Shown: one piece after another, positions 53,371 to 61,935 of the stretch
How the letters are laid out: each line of letters starts with the position of its first letter
Numbering within the stretch: position 1 is the stretch's first letter
From: GCA-002728855 sp036340635
GTDB lineage: Bacteria; Bacteroidota; Bacteroidia; Flavobacteriales; Flavobacteriaceae
Direction: 5' to 3'
Assembly: GCA_036340635.1 (NCBI GenBank)
Contig: JAYYYF010000022.1
Coordinates: forward strand, 19,771 to 83,770
DNA length: 64,000 nt
Position numbers and translations under genes: made by a program
The notes under the pieces: generated by a model
The model's input: the letters and a program-made list of their open reading frames with translations, nothing else
Databases searched by the model: none
What the model was told of the DNA's origin: nothing

Positions 53371-53891
53371 TGAAAGATGAAATAGTAAATAGAGTTGCTA
53401 AAAGCAAGCTTATAACTTTTGATTTACAGGAATACTATCCTAAAGGTGACCGCGTTTTTTTTGATATCAGTGAGTGGCTTCATCAGGGACTAGTTTTGAA
53501 AGAAAAAAAATTCAGGGACAAAGCCAAAGATTATTCATGGGAGAAATTTAAAAGCAAGTATGTGGCTATAGGTTGTTCTACTGACGCAATTCTTCCTGCT
53601 TGGGCTCCTCTTTTAATTGCATCGTATTTAAATTCATTTGCTAAAGAAGTAGTTTTCGGAAATTTAGAAATGCTAGAAAACCATCTGTTTAAACAGGTTA
53701 TTGATGGTTTAAATTTAGATCCTTATAGAGATAAACCTATAATAATTAAGGGGTGTAGTGAAAAAGAAATACCTGAGAATGCATTTATTCAATTGCTTGT
53801 TAAATTTCAAGATGTTGCTAAAAGTATTTTTTATGGAGAGGCTTGTTCATCTGTTCCTATTTGGAAAAAAGCACAAACCAAAATTCATTGA
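53370..53891 (+). CDS. DUF2480-family protein
   Basis: This 173-residue protein fits DUF2480, a Bacteroidota family of unknown function often found behind suf genes. ESKLITFDLQEYYP-like start (here KSKLITFDLQEYYP), FDISEWLHQGLVLKEKKFR and IGCSTDAILPAWAPLLIASYL are visible. There are conserved cysteines in GCSTDA, KGCSEKEIP and GEACSSVPI. Three conserved cysteines and the suf location make a role in Fe-S handling plausible, but this is inference. Confidence 0.85.
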   Translation: MKDEIVNRVAKSKLITFDLQEYYPKGDRVFFDISEWLHQGLVLKEKKFRDKAKDYSWEKFKSKYVAIGCSTDAILPAWAPLLIASYLNSFAKEVVFGNLEMLENHLFKQVIDGLNLDPYRDKPIIIKGCSEKEIPENAFIQLLVKFQDVAKSIFYGEACSSVPIWKKAQTKIH

Positions 53892-55186
53892 AAGAAATTC
53901 CAAAGGTACTTATCTTCACATATTATTGGCCTCCATCTGGGGGGTCAGGTGTTCAAAGATGGGTTTATTTTGCTAAGTACATGAATCATTATGGGTTTAA
54001 ACCCATAGTTGTCACCGTCGATCCAAAATCAGCTTCTTTCCACTCATTTGATTTTTCTTTAGAAAAAGAAATTGAAAATCTTCAAGTATATAAAACTAGA
54101 TCTAGAGAAATTTTGAAGACCTACAGATTTTTATTTAAAAATAAATCTAAACAACCTTTCCCACAAGGGGATATTTCTAACAAAGGATTTTTATCAAAAG
54201 TTGTTGCTTTTATAAGAGGAAACTTTTTTATTCCTGATGCTAGAAAAGGATGGAATTCTTTTGCCATAAGGGTTGGTGAGAAAATTTTAAGTAAAGAAAA
54301 AATCCATTCAGTTATTACTACGGGCCCTCCACATTCTACACATCTAATAGGTCTTAAATTAAAAGAAAAGTTCAAATTCAATTGGCTTGTAGATCTAAGA
54401 GATCCATGGACCGACATTTTTTATCTTAAAAGTATGTATAGAACAAGTTGGGCAAACAGGAAAGATCTAAAATATGAAACAAAGGTTTTAAACTCTGCTG
54501 ATGCTATCCTTACAACGGCAAAAAAAAATTTCCACGAACAGTTAAGGAAAAACATAATTGATAAAAACAAACCTTTTTATAACATATACAATGGATATGA
54601 TCATGAAAGTTTCTCGAAAATAAAATCGGAAAACAATAAAATCTTTACTTTAGGACACATAGGGTTAATAACTAGAAATCAAAGTTATAAAAAACTAATT
54701 ATTGCTTTAAAATCAATTAAAGAGATTCATCCTGAGATCAAGATTAAATTTTGTTTTGCTGGATCAACATCACAAGAAATTATCGATGAATTTTCTAAGG
54801 TTGTTAGTGTAGAAAACCATGGGTATGTAATCCATGACAAAGCTGTTGGCCTGATGAAATCATCTCATGTTTTAATTAACTTTCTTTTTAATCAATCAAA
54901 TTATACAACTATGATTTCTGGAAAACTTATTGAGTATATGGCAACTGGGAACCCTATTCTAGTAATTGGTGATCTTAATACCGAAGTTTCTGATCTAATG
55001 AAAATTTCTCACAATTCATCAGTTTGTTTATCAAATGATACAAAATCAATGAAAAATTACATTTTAAGGATTTATAATTTATGGATTGAAGATAGATTGG
55101 AGCCAAAAATTCCCAGCGGAATTCAAAACTATACCAGAAAATTTACAACAAAGCAATTATGTAAGATTATTAATGCGATGCATTAA
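53888..55186 (+). CDS. GT4-type glycosyltransferase
   Basis: The TTG at 53888 gives 432 residues (MKEIPKVLIFTYYWPPSGG) and overlaps the DUF2480 stop as TTGA. The frame to 53843 would overlap that gene more and lacks family support. The N-terminal YYWPPSGGSGVQRWVYFAKYM is the typical glycan-synthesis GT4 start. VDLRDPWTDIF and the donor-side LGHIGLITRNQSYKKL and ISGKLIEYMATGNPIL follow. It is read with the suf operon, far from the sugar cluster. Donor and acceptor are unknown. Confidence 0.85.
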   Translation: MKEIPKVLIFTYYWPPSGGSGVQRWVYFAKYMNHYGFKPIVVTVDPKSASFHSFDFSLEKEIENLQVYKTRSREILKTYRFLFKNKSKQPFPQGDISNKGFLSKVVAFIRGNFFIPDARKGWNSFAIRVGEKILSKEKIHSVITTGPPHSTHLIGLKLKEKFKFNWLVDLRDPWTDIFYLKSMYRTSWANRKDLKYETKVLNSADAILTTAKKNFHEQLRKNIIDKNKPFYNIYNGYDHESFSKIKSENNKIFTLGHIGLITRNQSYKKLIIALKSIKEIHPEIKIKFCFAGSTSQEIIDEFSKVVSVENHGYVIHDKAVGLMKSSHVLINFLFNQSNYTTMISGKLIEYMATGNPILVIGDLNTEVSDLMKISHNSSVCLSNDTKSMKNYILRIYNLWIEDRLEPKIPSGIQNYTRKFTTKQLCKIINAMH

Positions 55187-55203
55187 TAGTTAAAAAATAA
55201 TTT

Positions 55204-55211
55204 TAGATTTG
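55204..55211 (+). promoter_or_regulatory. Candidate -7 element for the NTF2-like lipoprotein gene
   Basis: TAGATTTG matches TAnnTTTG, 21 bases before the ATG at 55233. A second match, TAAATTTG at 55219-55226, is too close to the ATG. No clear -33 element is visible. Confidence 0.35.
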
Positions 55212-55232
55212 AAGAATATAAATTTGAGAAAA

Positions 55233-55733
55233 ATGAAAAAAATAATTATTGTTATGTTAGCTCTTGTTCTAACAGGTTGTACACAAACACAACAAAACCC
55301 AAACTTTGAAAAAAATGTTGAATTAGCTAAAAAATGGTTTGAAACATTCACATCTGAAAATTTTGAAGGTGTTTCAGACTTTATGGCTGATAATGTTGAG
55401 TGGAGAAGCTGTTTTTATGGAGCTCCCTTAATGGATAAGAATGCGTCACTTGAATACATGAAAGGGTGGCATGATGCCATGGAAGACATCAAGTATACGG
55501 CTGAAAATTATCTGCCTGGTGTTGATCCTGAGACAGGGAAACTTAATGGCAGTGTTCGAACTTATGGAACTTGGACTGGCAAAAATACTGCTTCAGGGAA
55601 AAGTTTTGAAATATATATGTATCACTTTTTCACCTTTAACGATGAAGGTAAAATTATTAACTCAGGTGATTTTGGTGATGCAACTGGTTTAATGTTAGCA
55701 GTTGCTCCAGACGAGTCTGAAGAAGAGGAATAG
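55233..55733 (+). CDS. NTF2-like (SnoaL fold) lipoprotein
   Basis: The ATG at 55233 gives MKKIIIVMLALVLTGC, a classic lipoprotein signal with Cys16; the longer frame from TTG 55209 spoils it. After the signal, LAKKWFETFTSENFEGVSDFM and FYGAPLMDKNASLEYMKGWHDAM form the NTF2-like cone. The C-terminus ends in DESEEEE. The fold is used by many enzymes and binding proteins, so the function is unknown. It is followed by a strong terminator. Confidence 0.8.
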   Translation: MKKIIIVMLALVLTGCTQTQQNPNFEKNVELAKKWFETFTSENFEGVSDFMADNVEWRSCFYGAPLMDKNASLEYMKGWHDAMEDIKYTAENYLPGVDPETGKLNGSVRTYGTWTGKNTASGKSFEIYMYHFFTFNDEGKIINSGDFGDATGLMLAVAPDESEEEE

Positions 55734-55756
55734 TTTAATCTTCTATATAGTCAAAT

Positions 55757-55782
55757 AAAAAGCGCCTTCGGGCGCTTTTTTT
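55757..55782 (+). terminator. Intrinsic terminator after the NTF2-like gene
   Basis: A perfect 10-bp stem AAAAAGCGCC/GGCGCTTTTT with a TTCG tetraloop (55757-55780) is followed by more T. It ends the NTF2-like lipoprotein unit and may also stop read-through from the suf operon. Confidence 0.93.
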
Positions 55783-55879
55783 AGTATCTTCTTAAGATTA
55801 GAATTAATAGAATTGGATTTTTAAAAAAAGATCTTCTTTTGATGACTTTTATTTTAACTTTATTATAAACAATATATTA

Positions 55880-56872
55880 ATGAGAATTAACTATTTACTT
55901 TTTTTGTTAACAGTATTTTCAGCATTTGAATGTTCAAAGAATGACAAACAAGGAATCTCTTTTTCTTCAGTCAAATCTGAATCCACTTATGATGTAATTT
56001 TTGATGAAGATATAACTTATGGAGAGGGTTTAAGTCATCAAATTTGGAATAGTCAAGCTTCTACATTGATAGATTTGAAGCTTGACGCTTATGTTCCTAA
56101 AAATGATCTAATTGATCGCCCTGTGATCATGCTTATCCATGGGGGTGGTTTTATTGGTGGATCTAAACAACAAGCTTCTATTGTTGATATGGCAAACTAT
56201 TTTGCTTCAAGGGGATGGGTAGTTTTTTCTATTGATTATCGAATTAAAGATGATTTTGGTACAGTACCCCAAGAATGGATAGATTATTCAGCAAATATAG
56301 ATCCAGTTAATCTTGAACCACTTAGTGCGGCTCAGTTTTTAGCCATGTATCCTGCTCATCGTGATGCAAAAGCGGCTCTCCGATGGGTTGTTGCTAATGC
56401 TAACATTTATAAAATTAACACAAATTATATTACTGTAGGTGGTGGATCTGCTGGCGCTATGACAGCTGTAGGAATTGGAATTTCAACTGAGGAAGATTAT
56501 AGAAATGAAATTGACATAAGTGAAGATGCAACATTGTCTAGCACGCATTTGGAAGAATCCTATCAAGTAAAAACAGTTTTGGATTTTTGGGGTGGAAAAA
56601 TTTCTTTAGATGCACTAGAGTGGATTTATGGATATCAGCGATTTAATTCCAATAGTCCTCCTTTACTTATCGTTCATGGTACAGAAGACACTTCGGTCCC
56701 CTTTAGCAATGCAGAGGAGCTTAGAATCATTTATGAAAATACAGGGGGTGATTATAAATTTTATCCTTTACAGGGGCTTGGTCATGGTCCCTGGAATGCT
56801 ATGGTTGATGGGAAGAGTTTATCGGACTTAGCTTTTGATTTTATTGTAGAAAAGCAAAATTTAATCAATTAA
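55880..56872 (+). CDS. Secreted alpha/beta-hydrolase, carboxylesterase-like
   Basis: This 330-residue protein has a signal ending FSAFEC (Cys19, lipoprotein-like). The esterase core has the oxyanion HGGGFIGGS near residue 88 and the nucleophile GGGSAGA (here Ser in VGGGSAGAMTA). Candidate Asp is in HGTEDTSVPF and the catalytic His in GLGHGPW. It resembles bacterial hormone-sensitive-lipase/carboxylesterase-type enzymes. It is convergent with the GH109 gene, sharing 8 bases. It may remove acyl groups from glycans in the same pathway, but this is inference. Confidence 0.82.
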   Translation: MRINYLLFLLTVFSAFECSKNDKQGISFSSVKSESTYDVIFDEDITYGEGLSHQIWNSQASTLIDLKLDAYVPKNDLIDRPVIMLIHGGGFIGGSKQQASIVDMANYFASRGWVVFSIDYRIKDDFGTVPQEWIDYSANIDPVNLEPLSAAQFLAMYPAHRDAKAALRWVVANANIYKINTNYITVGGGSAGAMTAVGIGISTEEDYRNEIDISEDATLSSTHLEESYQVKTVLDFWGGKISLDALEWIYGYQRFNSNSPPLLIVHGTEDTSVPFSNAEELRIIYENTGGDYKFYPLQGLGHGPWNAMVDGKSLSDLAFDFIVEKQNLIN

Positions 56873-58280
56873 CTATTTTAAGAGATTCTGTCTTTTTCCA
56901 ATCTCCTCTTGTAAAATCAGGGAACGACTGTGGCATACCCCCCTCACTTATCGAATTTGAACTTAATGGTGTTACAGCACTCCAAAAACATCCCTCATAT
57001 ACATTCTGATCAAGAGGAAGTCCATTTTGAAGACATTCGACAATTCTATAAATCATAATTCCATCCATCCCACCATGACCACTTTTAGCTATTTGCTTAC
57101 CAAGACTTGTATTTTTATCATTTAATTTTTTATATAATGGGTGATCATATTCTTCATATACAGCCTGCATATTTTTCCCTTGAATCCAGGAATGATGATC
57201 TTTTGAAAGATCATTAAATCCTCCTTCAAGTGCAATTCTAGTTGGGAATCCAGCTAAAATTCCTTTTGTTCCCTGAATTAAGTTTAGTCGAGTATATGGT
57301 CTTGGACTTGTTTCATCCCATTGGACCATTATAGTCCTTCCCAAACTAGTTTTAATTATTGAGGTGTTTAAATCACCATTTTTATATTCTAGTTTGTTCC
57401 ATTTGTGTTGTTTAGGATAATTTTTTTCAGCATATAGTTTTCTCCCCAAGGCAGGTGTTGAAAAAGAGACAAGCGTTTTAAAATTATCTTCTCCTCTTGC
57501 AAGATTCATGTATTGGGAAACAGGACCCAAACCATGTGTAGGGTATAGATTTCCTTTGCTATTAGCATAATGTAAAGTTCTCCAGGACCCTGTACCTCTA
57601 TTTTCTTCTCTCATCTGAAACCTAAGATCATGAATGTAGGAAGCTTCACCATGAAGCAATTCACCAATTATGCTCTTTCTACACATGTTAAGAAACATAA
57701 GCTCATCACGCCCATAATTAACATTTTCTAGCATCATACAGTGTTTTTTTGTTTCTTCTGAAGTATCGACAATATTCCATAGATCTTTCATGTTTGTCGC
57801 AATTGGAACCTCAACAAAAGCATGAGCTCCGTTTTTCATAGATTCAATTGCCATAACTGCATGGTTATTCCAGTTGGTTGCAACAAAAACGAGATCAGGT
57901 TTAATCTCTTTTAACATCTTTTTCCATTTATTTTCATCTCCCCAGTAAAGAGATATATTCTGATGTCTTTTTCCAGCACCAATTTCTGAAGCAATCTTAA
58001 ACTCTCTAACTACATTATCTTCATATAAATCACTTATCGCTACCACTTCAGTACCCTCAAGAGAAGCAAAAGATTTTAAATGGTTCCCTCCTCTTGCACC
58101 AACTCCTATAAATGCAGCTTTAATGTTTTTTATTTTAGGAGCTTTGTAATCACCCATATATTGATTACCTGTTTTTCTTTCAGGATATGGATTTGAAAAG
58201 CTTGAGAGAAAAGATGAAGAGCTTATTGAAGCAATCGATAAAGATGTTGTTTTAATGAAATTTCTTCTACTTTTTTTCAC
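56865..58280 (-). CDS. GH109-family glycosidase (NAD-dependent, alpha-N-acetylgalactosaminidase type)
   Basis: This 471-residue protein has a twin-arginine-like N-terminus (SRRNFIK at 3-9) and a long hydrophobic-Ser stretch, so Tat export is probable. The NAD-binding GVGARGGNHLKSF is near 58-70. GH109 hallmarks are FVEVPIATNMKDLWNIVDTS, MMLENVNYGRDELMFLN, LLHGEASYIHDLRF and YPTHGLGPVSQYMN. GH109 enzymes hydrolyse alpha-GalNAc by an NAD redox mechanism. The GTG start at 58280 gives this signal. It is the largest element of the apparent sugar-salvage set. Confidence 0.88.
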   Translation of the reverse strand: MKKSRRNFIKTTSLSIASISSSSFLSSFSNPYPERKTGNQYMGDYKAPKIKNIKAAFIGVGARGGNHLKSFASLEGTEVVAISDLYEDNVVREFKIASEIGAGKRHQNISLYWGDENKWKKMLKEIKPDLVFVATNWNNHAVMAIESMKNGAHAFVEVPIATNMKDLWNIVDTSEETKKHCMMLENVNYGRDELMFLNMCRKSIIGELLHGEASYIHDLRFQMREENRGTGSWRTLHYANSKGNLYPTHGLGPVSQYMNLARGEDNFKTLVSFSTPALGRKLYAEKNYPKQHKWNKLEYKNGDLNTSIIKTSLGRTIMVQWDETSPRPYTRLNLIQGTKGILAGFPTRIALEGGFNDLSKDHHSWIQGKNMQAVYEEYDHPLYKKLNDKNTSLGKQIAKSGHGGMDGIMIYRIVECLQNGLPLDQNVYEGCFWSAVTPLSSNSISEGGMPQSFPDFTRGDWKKTESLKIVN

Positions 58281-58414
58281 AGATTTTATTTAACTAATGA
58301 CCTAGAATGTTGATTTTAAAAATTAAATTTGTTTTTAATACTTTATATAAAAATAAAATAAAATCTATACTATTAATTTTATTTAGTATATAATTCATAT
58401 AAGATTTAATATTT

Positions 58415-59497
58415 ATGAATTTTAAAATGGTTTCTAAGGCTCCAGGTAGGATTTGTTTGTTTGGAGATCATCAAGATTATTTAAAATTACCTATTATAGC
58501 TTGTGCAATTAATCGATGCATCACAATAGATGCCGAAAAAAATGATCAAGGTATTTTTAAAATTCAAATGAACGATCTGAATCATTTTCAACAAATTCCT
58601 GTTGATAAGCAGTATAGCGAAGTAGAGAAGGAGGATTATTTAGGGATTGCTTTAAAAGTACTTAGAAGACATGGTTGTACTCCAAATTCAGGATATAATA
58701 TTTCCATTTCAGGAGATATTCCGATTAATGCAGGTTTATCAAGTTCCTCTGCTTTAACTATAGCATGGATAAATTTTTTGGTTGCTGCCTTTGGAATAGA
58801 TGGACAATTTAATTCTATTAGACTTGCAAAACTTGCATATGAGACCGAGGTTATTGAAAGGAATTCTTCTGGCGGGAAAATGGATCAGTTCACCATTTCG
58901 CTTGGCAATCTTATATATCTTGATACAGAAGACGATTCTCATGTACTTTTTTCAAAACCAATCGGAAGTTTAATTGTTGGTGTTTCAGGAGTTGATAAAG
59001 ATACTTTTGGAGTTCTTGCTTCATTAAAGGCAAAAGCTTTAGAGGCGATAAATCAGGTAAAAAGTACTATAGCTGATTTTGAGATTAAAAACTCTGAAAT
59101 AGGCGATCTAGAAAAATATTTGGCTCTTATTAACCCGGAATTAAAACCTTATTTATCAGCAGGCATAAAAAATTATTTTATTACCCAAGCAGCCTATTCA
59201 GAACTTAAAAAAGAATCTTCTGATATTAATCATTTAGGCGATTTAATGAATAAACATCATTTATTGTTAAGAGATAATTTGAAAATTACTGTCCCCAGAA
59301 TTGATGCAATGATTGATAACTGTCTAAATGCTGGAGCAATTGGAGCGAAAATTATTGGATCTGGAGGTGGAGGATGTATTGTTGCAATTTCTGAACCTGG
59401 TAATGAAGAAAAAATTATATCAGAAATTAAGAAAGCTGGAGCAATAGATGCTTTTTCTATTGAAGAAAGTGAAGGTGCATCAATTTATAAAACTTAA
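58415..59497 (+). CDS. GHMP-family sugar kinase
   Basis: This 360-residue protein has the three GHMP motifs: APGRICLFGDHQDYL near residues 8-22, GLSSSSALTIAW near 109-120 and KIIGSGGGGCIVA near the C-terminus. The first resembles galactokinase (GRxNLIGEHxDY) but has FGDHQ. Galactose, GalNAc or another hexose is therefore possible. It phosphorylates the anomeric position. It is followed after 3 bases by a DUF4396 gene and then a nucleotidyltransferase. Confidence 0.85.
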   Translation: MNFKMVSKAPGRICLFGDHQDYLKLPIIACAINRCITIDAEKNDQGIFKIQMNDLNHFQQIPVDKQYSEVEKEDYLGIALKVLRRHGCTPNSGYNISISGDIPINAGLSSSSALTIAWINFLVAAFGIDGQFNSIRLAKLAYETEVIERNSSGGKMDQFTISLGNLIYLDTEDDSHVLFSKPIGSLIVGVSGVDKDTFGVLASLKAKALEAINQVKSTIADFEIKNSEIGDLEKYLALINPELKPYLSAGIKNYFITQAAYSELKKESSDINHLGDLMNKHHLLLRDNLKITVPRIDAMIDNCLNAGAIGAKIIGSGGGGCIVAISEPGNEEKIISEIKKAGAIDAFSIEESEGASIYKT

Positions 59498-59500
59498 ATT

Positions 59501-59920
59501 GTGAATTGGAAATGTAATCACACATGGAAAAAAGCAAAAGTAAATACTTTGTGGTGTTTATTTGGATGTTCTATTGGGGATTTCGGAACTATTTTTTATT
59601 TTCAAAACAGTGAACATGATTGGAATAATTTTCAGATAATGGGATTGGCTATAGTAAATGGACTGATAACATCTATTATTTTAGAAACAATAATTTTAAT
59701 GAAACAAATGGATTTCAAAAAAGCAATAATTACTGCATTAGGAATGTCATTTATTTCAATGATTGGAATGGAAGTAGCAATGAATATTACAGATTTATTA
59801 TTAACTGGAGAGGCATTACTCACATGGTGGGTAATCCCTGTCATGTTACTAACAGGATTTTATACTCCACTTCCTTACAACTATTGGAGATTAAAAAAGT
59901 ACAACGCAAGTTGTCATTAA
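59501..59920 (+). CDS. DUF4396-family membrane protein
   Basis: The GTG at 59501 begins a 139-residue protein with three or four hydrophobic segments. WKKAKVNTLWCLFGCSIGDFGTI, the membrane part with ISMIGMEVAMN, and the C-terminal PLPYNYWRLKKYNASCH match DUF4396. The final Cys-His and two early cysteines might bind a metal. The function is unknown. It lies between a sugar kinase and a nucleotidyltransferase, 3 bases after the kinase stop, so it is probably co-expressed. Confidence 0.75.
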   Translation: MNWKCNHTWKKAKVNTLWCLFGCSIGDFGTIFYFQNSEHDWNNFQIMGLAIVNGLITSIILETIILMKQMDFKKAIITALGMSFISMIGMEVAMNITDLLLTGEALLTWWVIPVMLLTGFYTPLPYNYWRLKKYNASCH

Positions 59921-59929
59921 ATATAAATT

Positions 59930-60772
59930 ATGAATGAAACATTAGTTATACTCGCAGCAGGGTTATCTTCTAGGATGAAAAAATCTATGTCATCTAAAAG
60001 TATTTCCTCTGAAGCTATTCAACAAGCAAATAAAATAAGTAAAGGGCTAATTGGATTAGGTAAAAACAAAAGACCATTGTTAGATTACTTAATTAATAAT
60101 GCGAGGCTTGCAGGATACAAATTTATTTATTTAATAATTGGAGAAGATTCTAGACTATTTAGGTCAACATATTCCAAAAACCCTAATTTTTCTGATTTGT
60201 CAATTTCTTTTGCCACTCAATATATTCCAAAGGACAGGGTTAAACCTTTAGGAACTGCTGATGCTATCGTTCAAGCAATGAAAGAATATCCAGAACTTAA
60301 AAAAACTAGTTTTTCAGTATGTAATAGTGACAATCTATATACAGTTGATGCTTTGTCAAGCTTAAGAGAGAATCCTGAAATTAATTCGTTTATTGCTTAT
60401 GACGCAAAACATTTAAAATTTCCAGAAGAAAGACTTTCTAGTTTTGCAGTTACTATACTTGACAACCAAAATAATCTTTTAAATATTGTTGAAAAGCCAA
60501 AAAAAAGTGAAATTAATTCCTTCCGGGATAAAGAGGGTGTAATTCGGGTAAGTATGAACATTTTTAGCTTTAGAGGAGATCAATTATATCAATATGTAAA
60601 GTCATGCCCTCTTCATCCTGAGCGAAATGAAAAAGAATTACCAATAGCTGTTTTAAATATGATTAAAGATTTTCCTGGAAGTATGGTAGGTATCCCTATG
60701 TCTGAACATGTTCCTGACCTTACTTCTAAAGATGATATTGTTGAGATGGAAAAATATTTAGGGGACTTATAA
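59930..60772 (+). CDS. NTP_transferase-family sugar nucleotidyltransferase
   Basis: This 280-residue protein has the nucleotidyltransferase start LVILAAGLSSRMKKSM, a GIGKNKRPLLDYLI-like block (here GLGKNKRPLLDYLI), FSVCNSDNLYTVDAL in place of the metal-binding acidic loop and VEKPKKSEI. It probably joins a sugar 1-phosphate to a nucleotide. With the GHMP kinase it could make a sugar nucleotide from a free sugar. The inserted Ser/Lys/Gln stretch (about residues 15-40) after the first motif is unusual. It is convergent with nadD. Confidence 0.82.
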   Translation: MNETLVILAAGLSSRMKKSMSSKSISSEAIQQANKISKGLIGLGKNKRPLLDYLINNARLAGYKFIYLIIGEDSRLFRSTYSKNPNFSDLSISFATQYIPKDRVKPLGTADAIVQAMKEYPELKKTSFSVCNSDNLYTVDALSSLRENPEINSFIAYDAKHLKFPEERLSSFAVTILDNQNNLLNIVEKPKKSEINSFRDKEGVIRVSMNIFSFRGDQLYQYVKSCPLHPERNEKELPIAVLNMIKDFPGSMVGIPMSEHVPDLTSKDDIVEMEKYLGDL

Positions 60773-60784
60773 TTTTTTGTGTTT

Positions 60785-61366
60785 TTAAGAATAAAGTTTT
60801 TTTTGTTTTATATAATCTAAAACTTTATTAGGGAGAAGTTCTTTAACCTCTTTATTTTTTTTGATCCTATTACGGATTTCTGTACTAGAGAAATTAATTA
60901 AAGGAGCTTCGAAAATTTTTATTCTTGGATGATTTTCTAATACTACAGGGACAGAATATTTTATTTTTCTTGGGTAAACATATAATTCTACATTTTTGAG
61001 TATAGATTCGTATTCTTTCCATTGGTCAAATGATGAAAGATTGTCCTTACCCATCAAAAGACTATAAGATACATTTGGATTTTCTTCTTTAATTTTTAAA
61101 ATAGTTTTTATCGTATAATTTGGAGCAGAAATTTTAAACTCAATGTCTGAAGGATAAAAATTTTTCTCCCCACTAGTCGCAGCTTCAACCATTCTAAGCC
61201 TATCCTTATTGTCGACAATTACAGATTTTTTTTTAAAAGGATTTAGGGGCGTAACGATAAAAAAAATTTCCCCTATGTCTGTATGATTTATGAAATATTG
61301 GGCTAATTCAAGATGACCATTATGTATTGGATTAAAAGTCCCAAAAAAAAGTCCTGTTTTTTTCAT
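60785..61366 (-). CDS. nadD: Nicotinate-nucleotide adenylyltransferase
   Basis: This 193-residue enzyme adenylates nicotinate mononucleotide in NAD synthesis. GLFFGTFNPIHNGHLELAQYF holds the nucleotide-binding motif, and FSSTEIRNRIKK is the C-terminal signature. The length is standard. Its ATG overlaps the gmk stop as TAATG on the minus strand. Confidence 0.96.
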   Translation of the reverse strand: MKKTGLFFGTFNPIHNGHLELAQYFINHTDIGEIFFIVTPLNPFKKKSVIVDNKDRLRMVEAATSGEKNFYPSDIEFKISAPNYTIKTILKIKEENPNVSYSLLMGKDNLSSFDQWKEYESILKNVELYVYPRKIKYSVPVVLENHPRIKIFEAPLINFSSTEIRNRIKKNKEVKELLPNKVLDYIKQKKLYS

Positions 61367-61935
61367 TATAAACCCAAAAAGTTCTGAACTTTTGTAATTG
61401 CTGCTTTGATCGATAGTTCTAAGTTGTCGTTTACTATTGTAAAATCAAATTTAGAAGCAGTTTCCAATTCTAATTTAGCTTTTGAAAGACGTTCTTTTAA
61501 TGATGAATCATCATCAGTCTCTCTTTTTTGGAGCCTTTTTTCTAAAGCCCCTATATCTGGTGGTTGAACAAATACAGTAAGTGTTTCTTCTTGAAATTTA
61601 TTTTTAATTTTCAATCCTCCAAAAACATCTATATCAAAAATTACATGATTACCATTATTCCAAATTCGATAGATTTCTGACTTTAGAGTCCCATAAAACT
61701 TATTTGGGTAAACTTCTTCATATTCAATAAATTCATCATTTTCAATTTTTTTTTTAAATTTTTCTAGTGTTAAAAAATAGTATTCCCTACCATCAATCTC
61801 AATTCCTCTCGGATTTCTAGAAGTTGCAGAGACTGAGAACTCAATTGGCATTTTTTTTTGCAAAACAGATTTCACAAGAGTTGTTTTACCGCTTCCTGAA
61901 GGGCCAGAAAAAACTATTAGCTTTCCTCTTTTCAA
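61366..61935 (-). CDS. gmk: Guanylate kinase
   Basis: This 189-residue kinase has the P-loop FSGPSGSGKTTL (9-20), the GMP-binding SVSATSRNPRG and EYYFLT, and VIFDIDVFGGLKIKN. It converts GMP to GDP. It lies between yicC and nadD with no spacing on either side. Confidence 0.96.
   Translation of the reverse strand: MKRGKLIVFSGPSGSGKTTLVKSVLQKKMPIEFSVSATSRNPRGIEIDGREYYFLTLEKFKKKIENDEFIEYEEVYPNKFYGTLKSEIYRIWNNGNHVIFDIDVFGGLKIKNKFQEETLTVFVQPPDIGALEKRLQKRETDDDSSLKERLSKAKLELETASKFDFTIVNDNLELSIKAAITKVQNFLGL

Noticed and set aside
58324..58331. TAAATTTG as promoter of the GHMP kinase gene
   Set aside because: It would leave an 80-base leader and has no -33 element at a suitable distance; in such AT-rich DNA the match could be chance.
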